Shown here: positions 16,977-26,302 of the stretch, in pieces | Layout: every line of letters begins with the position of its first letter | Position numbering within the stretch: position 1 is the stretch's first letter | Assembly (NCBI GenBank): GCA_020831465.1 | Contig: JAFIGI010000018.1 | Location: 1 to 45,264 of the forward strand | Direction of reading: 5' to 3' | DNA: 45,264 bases | DNA from: Chlamydiales bacterium | GTDB taxonomy: Bacteria > Chlamydiota > Chlamydiia > Chlamydiales > JAAKFR01 | Position numbers and translations under genes: made by a program | The notes under the pieces: generated by a model | Seen by the model: only the letters and a program-made list of their open reading frames with translations | Databases searched by the model: none | Told to the model about the DNA's origin: nothing

Positions 16977-18302
16977 CTAGTCCTTAAAGAATTTCTCGTT
17001 GACTAGACTCAACAATTCGCCATCAGAGTTGGTCAGGGCTGCACTCATCTTACGCATCGAATCATAGAGAGTAGAAAACGTCTCGTTTTCGCTAACCTCT
17101 TTGAGGGAGCTAATTAACTCCTGCTCTTTGCCTTGAAGATAATCGTTCACACACAATCCCTCTTCAGCTACTGCATCTTGGACTCCTCTTAAAATCAAAT
17201 ATTCCACCAACCGCGAAGAATCGTCGTAGTTTGCAATCAGTTTTTTCCACGCCTCTTTGTAGTTAAGATAGTCTTGGTTATAATCTAAATTTGGTTGATA
17301 TTCTCTGATATAACCCTTCATCTCTCCCAAAAACTCAGTGTCAGCACTCTTTTTAAGGGAGTTCATGAAAGAATGTAGAAAACCAAGCAATGGGATCAGG
17401 TGGAGAATTACCGGATATGATATTATTGAGTCGTCATTATAATAAGACTTTAATCGCTCCATTCCCTGATGAAAATAAGGAACGAGGGGCTCAAGAAGTA
17501 ATTTCTTCCTATTGCGGCGTTCATCATTTCCCCGATAAGTCTCTGGGCTAACATCCCTTAGGCGTTCATCATTTCCCCGATAAGTCTCTGGGCTAACATC
17601 CCTTAAAAGATCACTTACAATATCGCTTAAAGAATGTTCGGGTTCGATGCGGATTCCTCTAATCCTCGAATTGGCGTGAATGATTGCATTGTCTTGGATT
17701 TTCTCGTCGATCCAATAAGCAACGGGAGGACAAACAAGCCCAACAATCCCCGACACGAGTTCTCCCGAAGCCCCCAGGAAGCAAAGGAGGCGCACTTTCA
17801 TCGTCTGAAAGAAATTTTCACCGCGGTCGACACAGAGATTGCAAAAAAAAGAATAGGGCAGATGAAAAAGCTCTTTAACAAAGACAGCAACGCGGAAGGG
17901 AAGAGCAAGCGCATAACCGACAATGCCAAACGCGTAATAAAAGGCAAGATCGCCGATTCTTCTGGGATCTTGCCGAACAGCTTCCCAAGTCCAGAACATG
18001 CTCAAGTGATTAAAAAGCAAATATCTTTCTCGCACCGGCCATCCCAACCGACCGATAAGTCCCTCTGCAACGCTTGCCTGAATTTGGGGTGGAGCGAGAT
18101 TATTAACGTCCCCGGCGGTTCTTTCGACTCTAGGTTGTTCTTCTTCACTATTATTTATCCCTAAGGCGTTTAGAAGGCTTGAGCGCTCTTCTTGACTGAG
18201 TTGTGACAAACCTTCAGCTTGATCAGGGCCCAAAAGAGCCCCTAAGTTGAGAGGTTGCTGCTCCACCGAATAAGCATCCTGGGAAATAAATGGAATGGTC
18301 AT
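16977..18302 (-). CDS. Membrane protein with tandem 15-residue duplication, unrecognised
   Basis: A 441-residue protein with an N-terminal hydrophilic region. Hydrophobic segments lie at about 115-145 (YYAFGIVGYALALPFRVAVF) and 170-205 (LCFLGASGELVSGIVGLVCP), followed by a long helical C-terminal half. At about residues 233-262 the unit RLRDVSPETYRGNDE occurs twice in a row. The start follows AAGGA. I know no function; similar architectures (hydrophobic patch plus helical tail) are common among lineage-specific chlamydial proteins. It lies between pgsA and a glycosyltransferase. Confidence 0.8.
   Translation of the reverse strand: MTIPFISQDAYSVEQQPLNLGALLGPDQAEGLSQLSQEERSSLLNALGINNSEEEQPRVERTAGDVNNLAPPQIQASVAEGLIGRLGWPVRERYLLFNHLSMFWTWEAVRQDPRRIGDLAFYYAFGIVGYALALPFRVAVFVKELFHLPYSFFCNLCVDRGENFFQTMKVRLLCFLGASGELVSGIVGLVCPPVAYWIDEKIQDNAIIHANSRIRGIRIEPEHSLSDIVSDLLRDVSPETYRGNDERLRDVSPETYRGNDERRNRKKLLLEPLVPYFHQGMERLKSYYNDDSIISYPVILHLIPLLGFLHSFMNSLKKSADTEFLGEMKGYIREYQPNLDYNQDYLNYKEAWKKLIANYDDSSRLVEYLILRGVQDAVAEEGLCVNDYLQGKEQELISSLKEVSENETFSTLYDSMRKMSAALTNSDGELLSLVNEKFFKD
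17516..17605. repeat. Exact 45-bp tandem duplication
   Basis: Two adjacent identical 45-base units (17516-17560 and 17561-17605) lie inside the membrane protein gene. They keep the frame and add 15 residues. Identity at the DNA level points to a recent event. Confidence 0.97.
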
Positions 18303-18368
18303 ACAAAAATCCTTAGTTTAAGCTTCAAGTTTAAAGAGATCTGATTAAGTTTTCATTAAAATTCTTGT

Positions 18369-19226
18369 TCATCTATTTTTTTGGAAAACCGTCTCCTTGA
18401 ATTTGCGCCACAGCCATTTCAGCATGAGAAGGTGGTTAATCGTGAGAAACCAGTGGAGCGCTTTCCCAAATCCGAAGTGGGCCTCAATCGTCCGCCAGGT
18501 TTCTCCGGCAAAACGGAGGGCTTTTCCATAGGAAAAACGGCCATAATCGAAGTCGACGAAGATCCGGTCTATGCTGACCACATCCACCTCTTTCTCAAGG
18601 ATTAGGCGGCAATAAAATTCGTAGCCCGGTCGGAGGGTGAAACGTGGATTGAATTTTCCAAAGCGCTCAAAGAGTTCTTGGCGAAACCAGCAGGCAGGGA
18701 GAGTCGCCGGATTCTCCCCCGTTTGGAGCAACTTGACATCAAAAGGTTGGTGAATCGTACGTGGTTCGCGCTTGAGCTCGCGCTGTATGCTCCCACAGTA
18801 AATAAGATCGGGATCATGATGCTCAGCTAAGCTTTTTGCGAAAAAGGAAAAAGCCATTTCGGAAAGATAGGTCGTTCCGGGATAGAGAAAGGTAAGGTAG
18901 CGGCTTGTTGCGAGAGAGATGCCCCTGTTTAGCATTTCAGGAAGGCTGAAATTGGCAACGGTGTAGATGCGGGAGATCATCGAAGCGTAGCTATTGACAA
19001 TCTCGAGGGTCCTATCAGTAGAGCCTGCATCGATGACAATTACCTCAAGAGGGGTGTAGTTCTGCTTTTGAACGCTTGCCAGACTGGCGTCGATGACCTC
19101 TGAACAGTTGTAGACCGGAAGAATCACTGATAGGGAAACATTCTCTTTTCCCTCCTCATGATGAGGTAAGAGTTTTTCTTCAATCGACTCAAACCACGCT
19201 TTCTGCTTTTTTTTCTGATTGCCCAT
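18369..19226 (-). CDS. Family 2 glycosyltransferase
   Basis: A 285-residue GT2 (GT-A fold) enzyme. The N-terminal VSLSVILPVYNCSEVIDASL and EVIVIDAGSTDRTLEIV are the nucleotide-sugar-binding pattern. RYLTFLYPGTTYLSE occupies the place of the usual acidic metal motif, where a clear DxD is not visible. The C terminus (HWFLTINHLLMLKWLWRKF) is hydrophobic and basic and may hold the enzyme to the inner membrane. The acceptor is unknown; a surface glycan or lipopolysaccharide sugar is a reasonable guess. It is divergent from glyQS. Confidence 0.85.
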   Translation of the reverse strand: MGNQKKKQKAWFESIEEKLLPHHEEGKENVSLSVILPVYNCSEVIDASLASVQKQNYTPLEVIVIDAGSTDRTLEIVNSYASMISRIYTVANFSLPEMLNRGISLATSRYLTFLYPGTTYLSEMAFSFFAKSLAEHHDPDLIYCGSIQRELKREPRTIHQPFDVKLLQTGENPATLPACWFRQELFERFGKFNPRFTLRPGYEFYCRLILEKEVDVVSIDRIFVDFDYGRFSYGKALRFAGETWRTIEAHFGFGKALHWFLTINHLLMLKWLWRKFKETVFQKNR

Positions 19227-19333
19227 CTTCTCACTTTTTCATTATAGTTGTTTGCTTATGAGTAACTATTCACCTCTGTGGGCTATCTGCTCCTCGGGCA
19301 AAGCACAGAGTTGTGATCTGAACTCTTACGATT

Positions 19334-22300
19334 ATGATAAACTTTCAAGAGATGATTTCAAAGCTTACCCAATTTTGGGCGAGCAAAGGTTGTTTGATCC
19401 ACCAAGGATATGATCTGGAAGTGGGTGCAGGAACCTTCAATCCGGCGACTTTCCTGCGCTGTTTGGGGCCGGAACCCTACTCCGCCGTCTATGTAGAGCC
19501 TTCGCGCCGCCCGAAAGATGGGCGTTACGGAGAGAATCCGAACCGCGTCCAGTTTTATCACCAGATGCAAGTGATCATCAAACCGTCGCCGCCTGACATC
19601 CAAGATCTCTATCTCGAATCTCTTGAAACGATTGGCCTTGATTTGAGCCGGCACGACATCCGCTTCGTCCACGATGATTGGGAAAACCCGACTATCGGTG
19701 CTTGGGGGCTTGGGTGGGAGGTCTGGGCAGATGGGATGGAAGTGACCCAGTTCACCTACTTTCAAGCAGTTGGAGGCATCCCGGTCAAACCGGTAAGCGG
19801 CGAGCTGACATATGGACTTGAACGTTTAGCCCTTTACATTCAAGGAGTCGATTCCTTTTTCGACTTAAAGTGGAACGACGAAATCACATACGGGGAGATC
19901 TATAAACGGAGCGAATGGGAATGGAGCCATTACAACTTCACCGAAGCCGACACGGCGATGTGGCTCCGCCATTTCGAAGATTTTGAAGCTGAAGCGAAAC
20001 GGCTGGTCCGCACTAATCTACCGATTCCCGCCTACGATTTTGTAATGAAGGCATCACATGCTTTTAATATCCTCGACGCGCGAGGGGTAATCTCGGTCAC
20101 TGAGAGAACGGGATTTATCGGGAGGATCCGCTTGCTTGCTAAGCTACTGGCGGAAAGTTATGTGAAAAGCCGCGAAGAGCAGGCCTTTCCCCTTCTCCGA
20201 CAGAAGGGAGAGCCCGCTTCACTTGAAATTGCCTCTCCCTCCACTCTTTGTGATCCTGAAGAGCGGAAGGATTTTCTCTTGGAGATCGGCTCCGAAGAGC
20301 TCCCCGCGCCATTCGTGGAGATCGGGGTACAAAACCTGGAAAGCCGGATGCGCCATTTCTTAAAAGAAAATGAACTCCCCTTTGAAGGGATCGAGGTTTT
20401 TGGAACGCCTCGCCGCTTAGGAATTATAGTTAAGGGTTTGGCAGGCGGGACTCATTCAAAGTCGATCGAACGCAAAGGACCTGCCGTGCATGCAGCCTTC
20501 GAAGTTGACGGAACACCGACAAAAGCGGGAGGAGGTTTTTTCCGTTCTCTTGGTCTCAATCTCATCTCTCGCAAAGAGGTGGAGAACGGAGAAGTTCCCC
20601 AGCTGGAAGTGCGGCGCATCAAGGATCAAGAATATCTCTTTGCGAAGCTGCACGCCTCCCGCAAATCGACTCGCGCACTTCTAGCCGAGGCTCTTCCTGA
20701 GCTGATTTTAAAGGCCGAATTCCCCAAGAAGATGCGGTGGGGCGAATTGGATATCGAATATGCCCGCCCCCTGCGATGGGTCCTTGCCTTGTATGGAGAG
20801 GAGGTAATCCCCTTTGCCGTCGCAGGCATTCTCTCCGGAGATCGCTCGTTCGGTCATCGCCAGCTCGACCCCGGAACCTTTAAAATCGATCACGCTGCGG
20901 CCTACCTCGAAACGCTACGGTCGCACATGGTAATGGCCTCGATCAAGGAGCGCAAAAATTCGATTCTCGAGCAGATCAAGAAATTGGAAGTGAAGCTGAA
21001 AGGAAAAGTTCTGGCGCAAGAGAGGGTCATGGCTCAGGTCGTCCATTTGGTCGAATGGCCTTTCGTGACGGCTGCTAGCTTCGATTCAAATTTTCTGCAT
21101 GCCCCTAAAGAGGTACTGATCTCAGAAATGGTCGAACACCAGAAGTATTTTCCCGTTGGGGATGGCGAAGGGAATCTAATCTCTCACTTTTTGATTGTCT
21201 GCAACAACAAACCAACAGATTTGATCCGCAGAGGCAACGAGAGAGCGCTTTCTCCTCGCCTGGCGGACGGCGTTTTTCTTTACGAGGAGGACCTGAATAC
21301 GCCTCTCGACCAGTTCAACAATCAGCTTAAAAAGATGACTTTCCAGAAGGAACTTGGCAGCGTGTGGGAAAAGGTGGAACGGCTACGAAAAATAGCTGCC
21401 ACTCTCCACAATCACCTCCCCATTTGCGATGCCGAAGATTTGCTGCGGGCAGCGGAGCTCTGCAAATCAGACCTCGCTTCTCTTCTAGTAGGAGAGTTTC
21501 CCGAATTGCAAGGGCACGCGGGGGCGATTTATGCGCGCAAACAAGGGGAGAGTGAAGCGGTCGCTTATGCTATTGAGGAGCACTGGATGCCCCGGGGGGA
21601 AAGGGCTCCCCTCCCCCAAACGCCTTGTGGACTATTATTGAGCCTGGCCGATAAGATCGACAACTTGCTCAGCTCTTTCACAGTCGGGCTTAAGCCGACT
21701 TCTTCAAGCGACCCTTATGCGCTGCGCCGCCAGGGGATCGGTTTGATTAAAATTCTCTGCGAACACAAACTCTTCCTCCCCATAAATAAGGTCTTCTATC
21801 AAGCCCATAGCCTCTTTCCTAAAGCAGACAAGGAAATCCTTAACGAGATCGAAGGCTTTTTAATCAGCCGGCTGCGTACGATCCTAATCGAGGAGGGGTA
21901 TGATAAGGACGAAGTTGAGGCGGTTCTTGCACAAGGGCTCTATGACTGCTACGACTTGCAGCGGAAACTCGATGCTTTGCACCGCTTTAGGCAGAATAAG
22001 CGTGACGCGTTTCTTGCCCTTCTAGAGATTCACACCAGGGTGAAGAAAATTCTCTTTAGCCAAAACCGCGCTCTTGCAGCCGGTTGGCAGACCACGCTCC
22101 ACAGCGCCGAAACCCGCTTTCCCGAAATGAACCCCGCGCTTTTTCTAGACCCGAGCGAGAAAGCGCTCTTCAAAACCATTACCCGCGTCAAAAAAGAGCT
22201 CTTCGAAAAGCTCATCGACCGGCGCGATCCTAAAGGACGCAAGTACGAAGAGGCCTTCGCTCTTGTGGCAGAATTGCAAAAGCCTGTGGAGAAGCTCTTT

Positions 22301-22420
22301 GAAGCGGTGAAAATCGTCGATAACGATCTTCTTATACGCAAGAACCGTTTAGCCCTTTTACAGGAGATCTGGGATTTGTGCGAAGAGTTGATAGACTTCG
22401 GAAAACTTCAGGAAGATTAA
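19334..22420 (+). CDS. glyQS: Glycyl-tRNA synthetase, fused alpha and beta subunits
   Basis: A 1028-residue single-chain enzyme that charges tRNA-Gly. Residues 1 to about 290 are the alpha subunit ([70 protein letters not shown]). From about residue 312 the beta subunit begins with [17 protein letters not shown] and runs through HD-like and anticodon-binding regions. In most bacteria the two are separate genes. The fusion is a known trait of chlamydiae and a few other groups, and it supports the taxonomic call. Confidence 0.97.
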   Translation: MINFQEMISKLTQFWASKGCLIHQGYDLEVGAGTFNPATFLRCLGPEPYSAVYVEPSRRPKDGRYGENPNRVQFYHQMQVIIKPSPPDIQDLYLESLETIGLDLSRHDIRFVHDDWENPTIGAWGLGWEVWADGMEVTQFTYFQAVGGIPVKPVSGELTYGLERLALYIQGVDSFFDLKWNDEITYGEIYKRSEWEWSHYNFTEADTAMWLRHFEDFEAEAKRLVRTNLPIPAYDFVMKASHAFNILDARGVISVTERTGFIGRIRLLAKLLAESYVKSREEQAFPLLRQKGEPASLEIASPSTLCDPEERKDFLLEIGSEELPAPFVEIGVQNLESRMRHFLKENELPFEGIEVFGTPRRLGIIVKGLAGGTHSKSIERKGPAVHAAFEVDGTPTKAGGGFFRSLGLNLISRKEVENGEVPQLEVRRIKDQEYLFAKLHASRKSTRALLAEALPELILKAEFPKKMRWGELDIEYARPLRWVLALYGEEVIPFAVAGILSGDRSFGHRQLDPGTFKIDHAAAYLETLRSHMVMASIKERKNSILEQIKKLEVKLKGKVLAQERVMAQVVHLVEWPFVTAASFDSNFLHAPKEVLISEMVEHQKYFPVGDGEGNLISHFLIVCNNKPTDLIRRGNERALSPRLADGVFLYEEDLNTPLDQFNNQLKKMTFQKELGSVWEKVERLRKIAATLHNHLPICDAEDLLRAAELCKSDLASLLVGEFPELQGHAGAIYARKQGESEAVAYAIEEHWMPRGERAPLPQTPCGLLLSLADKIDNLLSSFTVGLKPTSSSDPYALRRQGIGLIKILCEHKLFLPINKVFYQAHSLFPKADKEILNEIEGFLISRLRTILIEEGYDKDEVEAVLAQGLYDCYDLQRKLDALHRFRQNKRDAFLALLEIHTRVKKILFSQNRALAAGWQTTLHSAETRFPEMNPALFLDPSEKALFKTITRVKKELFEKLIDRRDPKGRKYEEAFALVAELQKPVEKLFEAVKIVDNDLLIRKNRLALLQEIWDLCEELIDFGKLQED

Positions 22421-22466
22421 AATAATCCCATTATGTCATGATGCAGAAAAACTGTGCGAGGTCTTC

Positions 22467-23906
22467 ATGCGTCATGCCGTTTTTCTTCTCCTCTTCCTAA
22501 ACCTTTGGTCTCCGCTCTACGCAATTAATGTACGTGAGATTGATAGGGAGAAATTGACTGTGCGGGGAGATCCCACAGCACGCGAGATGAGGTCCCCTCC
22601 TTATCAAGCGCCTCAACATGAAGTTCCTCAACCTAATCCAGACCTTATAAACCACGTCAACTCCTTACAAGAGCAAAATAGCGATCATGAACGGAAAATC
22701 GCCGATTTGATCAAAACGATCTCTGAATTGAAAACCTTATCACACGCTTTAAAAGATACAGTAAGCAGATGCGAGTGCGAAAACTATCGGTTGCAGCAAG
22801 CGCTCCATCAAAGTGGGGGTTTGGTCTATCAGCTCGAAGATGAGCTCTACTACTTAAGAGACTCAGGGCATCAGGAGATTGAAAGCATCCACGGCCAGCT
22901 CTACAACATGCAATGTCAATTAGAGCACCTGCTCTTTCCGGAGGAGAAAATCGTTGATGACTACCCAAGCTATCTCCCAAACATACCCGGAGTATGCGGA
23001 TGGCAGGCGGGCGCGGAGTTATTAGTATGGACGGTAAAAGAGAGTCAGCTCGACTATGTCATTAACGATATCGTTGTTCAACCGGACGTCGTAACCGGGG
23101 CAACTGGCCCTCTTGAGTCTGCCCATTTTGGTTGGCGGCCAGGAGCGCGCGCCTTTCTCAATTTCACTACGTGCTGGGACTATTGGAACTTCAAATTGCA
23201 GGGCACTTTTATCTATCTAAGTGGGCGCGATACCGCGACTCCGGGAGAGGGAAGGATTATGCAAGGAACCTTTCATCAAGACCTAGGCGATTCCACCATT
23301 GCAAGGGCGACAAGCGCTATCTCGCTTAATTACTATCTTATCGACCTTTTGATGAACCGTTATTTTCAGCTCTCCCAGCAGATTACGGGTCGTTTGCAAG
23401 TCGGAGGGATTGGCGCCTGGATCGGACAGAAATGGGATGTAGAATACTTTTCCGAAACCGGCGACGAGAGAAACCTCTTTGATCTCGACTGGAGATTCAA
23501 GGGGGGTGGCTTGAAAATTGGGGGCGCCTTGGACTGGATGCTCCCCTGCTATCTAGGAATTCATGCCGAAGCGAATAGTGCGACTCTCCTCGGCTGGTAC
23601 CGTAATTCCCACCTTCAGCAGGTCTTTTCAAATGCTACTCTCGAATCTAGTCCTTTCGACTCGGTAAACGCTCAAGTGAGGTTCGCGCATACCTTTCAAA
23701 TTAAGCTCGGCCCTTCATGGACGATCTGCTGCAGATGCTTCAATTTATCCTTCTATGCGCTCTATGAGATGAATCTCTGGCTGGGATTGGAAGAAATCGA
23801 CCGCACATCCGTAAGAGAGAGTGAAAATGCGGCGAGAGAATCGCGTCATGTCGAGGGCATATTAGGATTGCACGGAGCGACGATCGGCTTCCAGGCGACC
23901 TTTTGA
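22467..23906 (+). CDS. MOMP-like (Lpg1974-type) outer-membrane beta-barrel protein with N-terminal coiled coil
   Basis: A 479-residue secreted protein. Residues 1-19 form a signal peptide (RHAVFLLLFLNLWSPLYA). Residues about 55-150 are a coiled coil (HVNSLQEQNSDHERKIADLI onward). From about 175 come alternating strands of an outer-membrane barrel: GWQAGAELLVWTVKES, AHFGWRPGARAFLNF and CWDYWNFKLQGTFIYLSG. It ends in a terminal phenylalanine (ATIGFQATF). The pattern matches the Legionella MOMP-like/Lpg1974 family of pore-forming proteins found in environmental chlamydiae. Shine-Dalgarno GAGGT. The coiled coil before the barrel is an unusual addition, perhaps for trimerisation or periplasmic spanning (inference). 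Confidence 0.8.
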   Translation: MRHAVFLLLFLNLWSPLYAINVREIDREKLTVRGDPTAREMRSPPYQAPQHEVPQPNPDLINHVNSLQEQNSDHERKIADLIKTISELKTLSHALKDTVSRCECENYRLQQALHQSGGLVYQLEDELYYLRDSGHQEIESIHGQLYNMQCQLEHLLFPEEKIVDDYPSYLPNIPGVCGWQAGAELLVWTVKESQLDYVINDIVVQPDVVTGATGPLESAHFGWRPGARAFLNFTTCWDYWNFKLQGTFIYLSGRDTATPGEGRIMQGTFHQDLGDSTIARATSAISLNYYLIDLLMNRYFQLSQQITGRLQVGGIGAWIGQKWDVEYFSETGDERNLFDLDWRFKGGGLKIGGALDWMLPCYLGIHAEANSATLLGWYRNSHLQQVFSNATLESSPFDSVNAQVRFAHTFQIKLGPSWTICCRCFNLSFYALYEMNLWLGLEEIDRTSVRESENAARESRHVEGILGLHGATIGFQATF

Positions 23907-25007
23907 AGTCGCTGCTTCTTTCATCATTTGGTATGTCTCGATCATTTGCTTCACAATAAATTGGACAAACCCCTCAAATCCCTCTTCTCCTTTTGAAAAT
24001 CCATTTATCAAGCACTGCTCATATTCATTCGAATCTTTTTTAGAAATCACAGGAGGGAGATAGCCGTAGGAAAGAAGAATAGCCGAACCGATAGCCTTTC
24101 CTGTTCTTTTGTTGGCTTCATGAGAAATATGAATACGGACAATATCGTACCAAATGCGGCACGCCTTGAGGATTGGATGGTTTTCATCACGCTGAACATA
24201 AGTGATAGAGGCCTCAATCCCGCTTCGAATAGATTCGGGGGGAGGAAAGAAGTGGTTGTTGTCGAATAAGTATTGAATGGCATCCAAAAACTTATTCGGC
24301 TTCTTCTTCTGCGCTCCCAACTTTTCATTCTGAAGCTTCAAAGCTGCATTATAGACATCGAGTACTTCCTGATCCTTCATCTCTTTAAATTGATCTACCC
24401 TCTCTTCAGACGCGGGTTTTCCCGTTGATGGATCAATTAGTTGTAATTCGCCTTGAATAATTTGCTGTTTATGGAGTTTTAAATGCTTCGTTAGATAGGT
24501 CGCTTTCATAAGGCAAACCTTTCCTCTAAGCTTTTCCGGATCGTTTTCTATAGATTCACCGTAAACACTGAAAATCTGACTCATCGCAATCTGTTGAAGG
24601 ACGGCATCGACAGTTTCTCGATCTCTTAATGGCCAGTTCATCGCCACTTGCCGCATTCTACCGGCTTCTTTTCCACTGATTATACGCGAAAAATAGCCAT
24701 TAATCTGCATAATCGATTCCATGCTCAACTTGCTTTCGACTTTTTCCGGACCTTGAAGAAGCCCTCTTTCAATTTGATCCAAACCATAAATCCAGTCGAT
24801 CTCTTCAGCCTGCTCAGGAGTTTTTGCTTCATTTATCTTACCGACACGCTCTCGCATTAGCGCTAAAAAGCGGGGATCGTAGTTTTTACATACTACCTGA
24901 TTGCAGTTTTCAAAGAGGTAAGGAGGAATTCTACGAATCGGACTCCCGCTTGCTTTCGGTACCAACTCGATTACGGATTGAATAGGTGAAAGGGAAAGAG
25001 CTGCCAC
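23862..25007 (-). CDS. Fic-domain-like protein with variant active-site motif
   Basis: A 381-residue soluble protein. Its C-terminal third resembles a Fic (Fido) domain: RIHISHEANKRTGKAIGSAI (residues 291-310), then LLSYGYLPPVIS and YEQCLINGF...FVQFIVKQMIETY. The usual motif is HxFx(D/E)GN(G/K)Rxx(R/G). Here the catalytic His (H293), Glu (E297), Asn (N299) and Arg (R301) are kept, but Phe is Ser and the first Gly is Ala. Fic proteins usually transfer AMP or another nucleotide-derived group to target proteins, and several are effectors. Activity is uncertain given the changes. GTG start after AAGG. The 3' end overlaps the converging MOMP-like gene by 45 bases. The N-terminal 230 residues are unrecognised. 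Confidence 0.65.
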   Translation of the reverse strand: MAALSLSPIQSVIELVPKASGSPIRRIPPYLFENCNQVVCKNYDPRFLALMRERVGKINEAKTPEQAEEIDWIYGLDQIERGLLQGPEKVESKLSMESIMQINGYFSRIISGKEAGRMRQVAMNWPLRDRETVDAVLQQIAMSQIFSVYGESIENDPEKLRGKVCLMKATYLTKHLKLHKQQIIQGELQLIDPSTGKPASEERVDQFKEMKDQEVLDVYNAALKLQNEKLGAQKKKPNKFLDAIQYLFDNNHFFPPPESIRSGIEASITYVQRDENHPILKACRIWYDIVRIHISHEANKRTGKAIGSAILLSYGYLPPVISKKDSNEYEQCLINGFSKGEEGFEGFVQFIVKQMIETYQMMKEAATSKGRLEADRRSVQS

Positions 25008-25101
25008 TGTATATACCTTATTTTTAATTTTTTAAGAAAGTATACTAAGGGGGTACCTATTTGAAAAGCAACGATTTTCTTCGTAAAGGCGCCTATGAAA
25101 C

Positions 25102-26295
25102 TCAACTTGCCCTGCTCGGCAGACCGGCTTTTTTGGACTCCTCCCTGTATTTGATCAAGACAAGGGAGCCAAGAAGGCAGAAAAGGGAGCCTACGATCAT
25201 GACAGCGACCGAATTGAAAAGATAAAAGAGGAGGCTTCCGAAAAACGGGATGATGCAGCCGCGCAAGCCGACCGCAAGAATGTTTGTCTCACTGAAGGGC
25301 AAGCTCTCTCTTTGGCGCGAAAAGGCTGCGGGTGAAAGGTGCCAGCTGAGCTCACTTCCTGATTGCATCAACCCGTAGCCGATATAGGCGAGGTAGCAAA
25401 GCCAAAAGAACCACTTCGCCCCGATCAAAATCAATGGAAATGTGAAAGCAAGCAGGGCGACGAGAAAACTGAATTGAAAGATCGGCAGCCGCTTGAAAAG
25501 CCTAACCCAAACCGGCGACGCGGCGGCATAGCCAATTCCTTTGCAGACCGCTATCGCGATCATCATTTCCGTATAGGAAAACTGCAGCTCGTCGACAAAG
25601 AAAATGGGCAGAACGGGTTGAATGACCATCAAGCCAGCCCCGCCAAGCATAAACCCGATCAAGTAGGTGCGGAAATCGCGGTGGTTTTTAATAATGTCAA
25701 AGGCATTCTTCCACGGAAGGAAGACTTTCTTTTTGATAGGAGGCGACTCTGTGAGGATGTTGGGAAGGCGGAGCATCAGGATAGTGGAGGCGAGTCCGAG
25801 AAGAGCGGTGAGGGGGAAGAGAAGACGCCACAAATTCGCGTTGTAATCGAGGGCCATGCCGATGATGATGGGAAAAACCGTCGTCCCCAGATACTCGCAG
25901 GTGTTTCCAAGAGCAAAGAGGCGCTGCTGGGACTCCTTCGGAAGATGCTTTTTAAAAAGCTCGGTCCAGACCGGCATGCTTCCCCGGCTAAGAATCATGT
26001 AGAGCGAAAAAGAGAGCATCACAGTCCACGCCGAATCGACAGCAAAGAAGAAGAGAAAGGGGATGAACCGAATGAGGTTGGTTAAAATAAAGTTCCGGTT
26101 TTTCCCGGAGAAAAAACAGCTCCAATAGGAGGCGAAAAGGGCGGTCATCGGCTTCAGGGCAATCAGGAGGGTAACCATAATCGGAGAGACATGGAACTCT
26201 TTATACAAGAGAATCGAGAGTGTGTTGAGCATCACCCAGAAGGGAACGCCTAATAATCGCGACCAAATAAAGGCTCGAGAAATCATAATCGACAT
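25102..26295 (-). CDS. Major facilitator superfamily transporter
   Basis: A 397-residue inner-membrane protein with about 12 hydrophobic helices in two halves joined by a cytoplasmic loop (TESPPIKKKVFLPWKN, near the middle). The pattern is that of the major facilitator superfamily, but no loop motif specific for one substrate stands out. It begins seven bases after dnaG on the same strand, so it is probably cotranscribed with it. Confidence 0.8.
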   Translation of the reverse strand: MSIMISRAFIWSRLLGVPFWVMLNTLSILLYKEFHVSPIMVTLLIALKPMTALFASYWSCFFSGKNRNFILTNLIRFIPFLFFFAVDSAWTVMLSFSLYMILSRGSMPVWTELFKKHLPKESQQRLFALGNTCEYLGTTVFPIIIGMALDYNANLWRLLFPLTALLGLASTILMLRLPNILTESPPIKKKVFLPWKNAFDIIKNHRDFRTYLIGFMLGGAGLMVIQPVLPIFFVDELQFSYTEMMIAIAVCKGIGYAAASPVWVRLFKRLPIFQFSFLVALLAFTFPLILIGAKWFFWLCYLAYIGYGLMQSGSELSWHLSPAAFSRQRESLPFSETNILAVGLRGCIIPFFGSLLFYLFNSVAVMIVGSLFCLLGSLVLIKYREESKKAGLPSRAS

Positions 26296-26302
26296 AGAGT
26301 TA

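Noticed and set aside
19334-22420. GlyQ-GlyS fusion as a novelty
   Set aside because: The fused form is already known in chlamydiae, so I use it only as taxonomic evidence.
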